From the NCBI GenBank assembly GCA_012728375.1, contig JAAYFF010000052.1:1-33270 (forward strand): 33,270 bases of DNA, in the 5' to 3' direction. This DNA comes from Bacillota bacterium (GTDB taxonomy: Bacteria > Bacillota > Dethiobacteria > DTU022 > UBA8154). A model generated the notes under the pieces. The model ran no database searches and had not been told where the DNA came from. It saw nothing but the letters and a program-made list of their open reading frames with translations. Below, piece after piece: positions 32,538 to 33,270 of this stretch (position 1 is its first letter; each line of letters opens with the position of its first letter). Made by a program: the position numbers and the translations under genes.

Positions 32538-32599
32538 CATTTTTACACTACTTTTTTTGCGTTAGTTTGACAACTGAATAAAAAACGAAAACTTACAAA

Positions 32600-32636
32600 C
32601 CCTTGCAGCACAATGCTTCAAGGGCATATTTTTTTT
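32600..32636 (+). terminator. Plus-strand terminator upstream of the transposase gene
   Basis: CCCTTG-C-AGCA pairs with TGCT-T-CAAGGG around a CAA loop (32600-32624), with one internal mismatch. On the plus strand CATA and eight Ts follow. No plus-strand gene lies upstream within the window. It may shield the transposase gene from outside transcription or be a remnant of an interrupted unit. The left end of the element was not identified. Confidence 0.65.
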
Positions 32637-32681
32637 AATTTTTTATCTTAAAAATGTATAGGAAAGTATAGGATTTTATGG

Positions 32682-32687
32682 TATAAT
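32682..32687 (+). promoter_or_regulatory. Extended -10 promoter of the transposase gene
   Basis: A perfect TATAAT is preceded by TGG, giving an extended -10 element. No good -35 is visible. It lies about 30 bases before the TTG start. The repeated motif TATAGGA lies just upstream (32668-32672 region). Confidence 0.45.
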
Positions 32688-32715
32688 ATAACTACAATTA
32701 CGGAGGTGACTAAAT

Positions 32716-33270
32716 TTGAATCTAAAACAATCTGTCAGGAAAAATGGCAGAGTTTATCTTTCTATTGAAAAAAGTTATCGTGATAAGGCAGGTAAGCCCA
32801 GGGCTAAAACTGTTCAATCGTTAGGTTATCTAGATGTTTTGGAGAAGAAATACGATGACCCTATTGCCCATTTTAAAGAAGTTGCGCGCAAGATGACCGA
32901 AGATGAAAACTTAAAACGAAAGGTAACCTTGTCCATCAATATGGACGAAAAGCTTTCCCCAGAAACAGATGACAGGAAAAACTTCGGCTATGCCGCGATC
33001 TTGAAGATCTACCATGAACTTGGATTGCATCGCTTTTTCAACAACCGGGCGCGCAATGAAAGCTTCAAGTTCAACACCAATTCCATTATGATACTGCTTG
33101 TCATCTCCAGGCTGCTATCGCCCGGCTCCAAAAAGAAGGCCTTCGAGGAGAAGGGCCGCTATTTTGAGCGCTTCAATTTTTCACTGGCAGATGTGTACCG
33201 CGCTCTTTCACACTATGCGAAGATCGCCAAAGGGCTCCAGCGGTTTCTGCATGAAAGTATCACAGAAAAA
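32716..33270 (+). mobile_element. IS1634-type transposase, N-terminal part (cut by window edge)
   Basis: An open frame of 185 codons runs to the window end. The TTG start has a strong GGAGGTGAC five bases upstream. The protein begins MNLKQSVRKNGRVYLSIEKS and continues with KPRAKTVQSLGYLD, FGYAAILKIYHELGLHRFF and SIMILLVISRLLSPGSKKKA. This pattern is typical of the N-terminal part of IS1634-family (IS4 superfamily) transposases; the DDE catalytic residues lie beyond the window. It is the only long plus-strand gene here and is adjacent to the promoter end of flhA. Terminal inverted repeats could not be defined. Confidence 0.8.

Overview
The window looks like a chromosomal segment of a motile, endospore-forming, Gram-positive anaerobe, probably a Clostridia/Peptococcaceae-type Bacillota. 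The evidence is the Bacillus-like core cluster (sspF, ispE, glmU, prs, rplY/ctc, pth, fin, mfd), a spore protein (SspF), an anti-sigma-F factor (Fin), cohesin/stalk-type surface proteins and strong GGAGG ribosome sites with many TTG and GTG starts. The taxon is inferred from gene content only. Almost everything is on the minus strand, so transcription runs from high to low coordinates.

Layout, low to high coordinates. (1) 1-137: N-terminus of a short-chain dehydrogenase cut by the window edge, with a promoter and a palindromic operator candidate upstream. (2) 373-4731: four consecutive genes for exported surface proteins with cohesin-like modules, a dockerin, copper-amine-oxidase-type stalk domains and Big_2 domains. 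They end in a strong terminator and are preceded by a sigma-D (FliA)-type promoter candidate. (3) 5031-16100: housekeeping and sporulation cluster mfd, fin, pth, rplY, prs, glmU, a MobA-like nucleotidyltransferase, ispE, a nicotinate phosphoribosyltransferase and sspF. (4) 16214-32458: a 16-kb flagellar/chemotaxis operon, transcribed flhA, flhF, flhG, fliA(sigD), swrB-like, flgF, flgG, fliM, fliN, a giant CheC-CheC-CheC-FliN fusion, cheW, cheA, cheY, cheC, cheD (frameshifted), a cheB remnant, cheR. (5) 32716-33270: an IS1634-type transposase on the plus strand, cut by the window end, adjoining the promoter end of flhA.

How the genes work together: FlhF/FlhG place flagella and FlhA is the export gate. 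FliM, FliN and the FliY-like fusion form the switch, CheA/CheW/CheY signal, CheC and the FliY-like fusion should dephosphorylate CheY-P, and CheR/CheD modify receptors. FliA, encoded mid-operon, should drive late genes. One perfect GCCGATAA -10 element lies just upstream of flgF, and a second lies upstream of the cohesin/dockerin operon, suggesting that the surface proteins belong to the motility regulon.

Most noteworthy: the triple-CheC FliY-like switch protein; a cheD-cheB deletion junction that removes the CheB catalytic part and leaves CheD frameshifted; two arrays of a 7-bp repeat placed exactly at stop codons of minus-strand genes; and the sigma-D link to the surface operon. No rRNA, tRNA or CRISPR was seen. 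No gene-free stretch exceeds 300 bases; the longest (4732-5030) holds promoter candidates and a hairpin.
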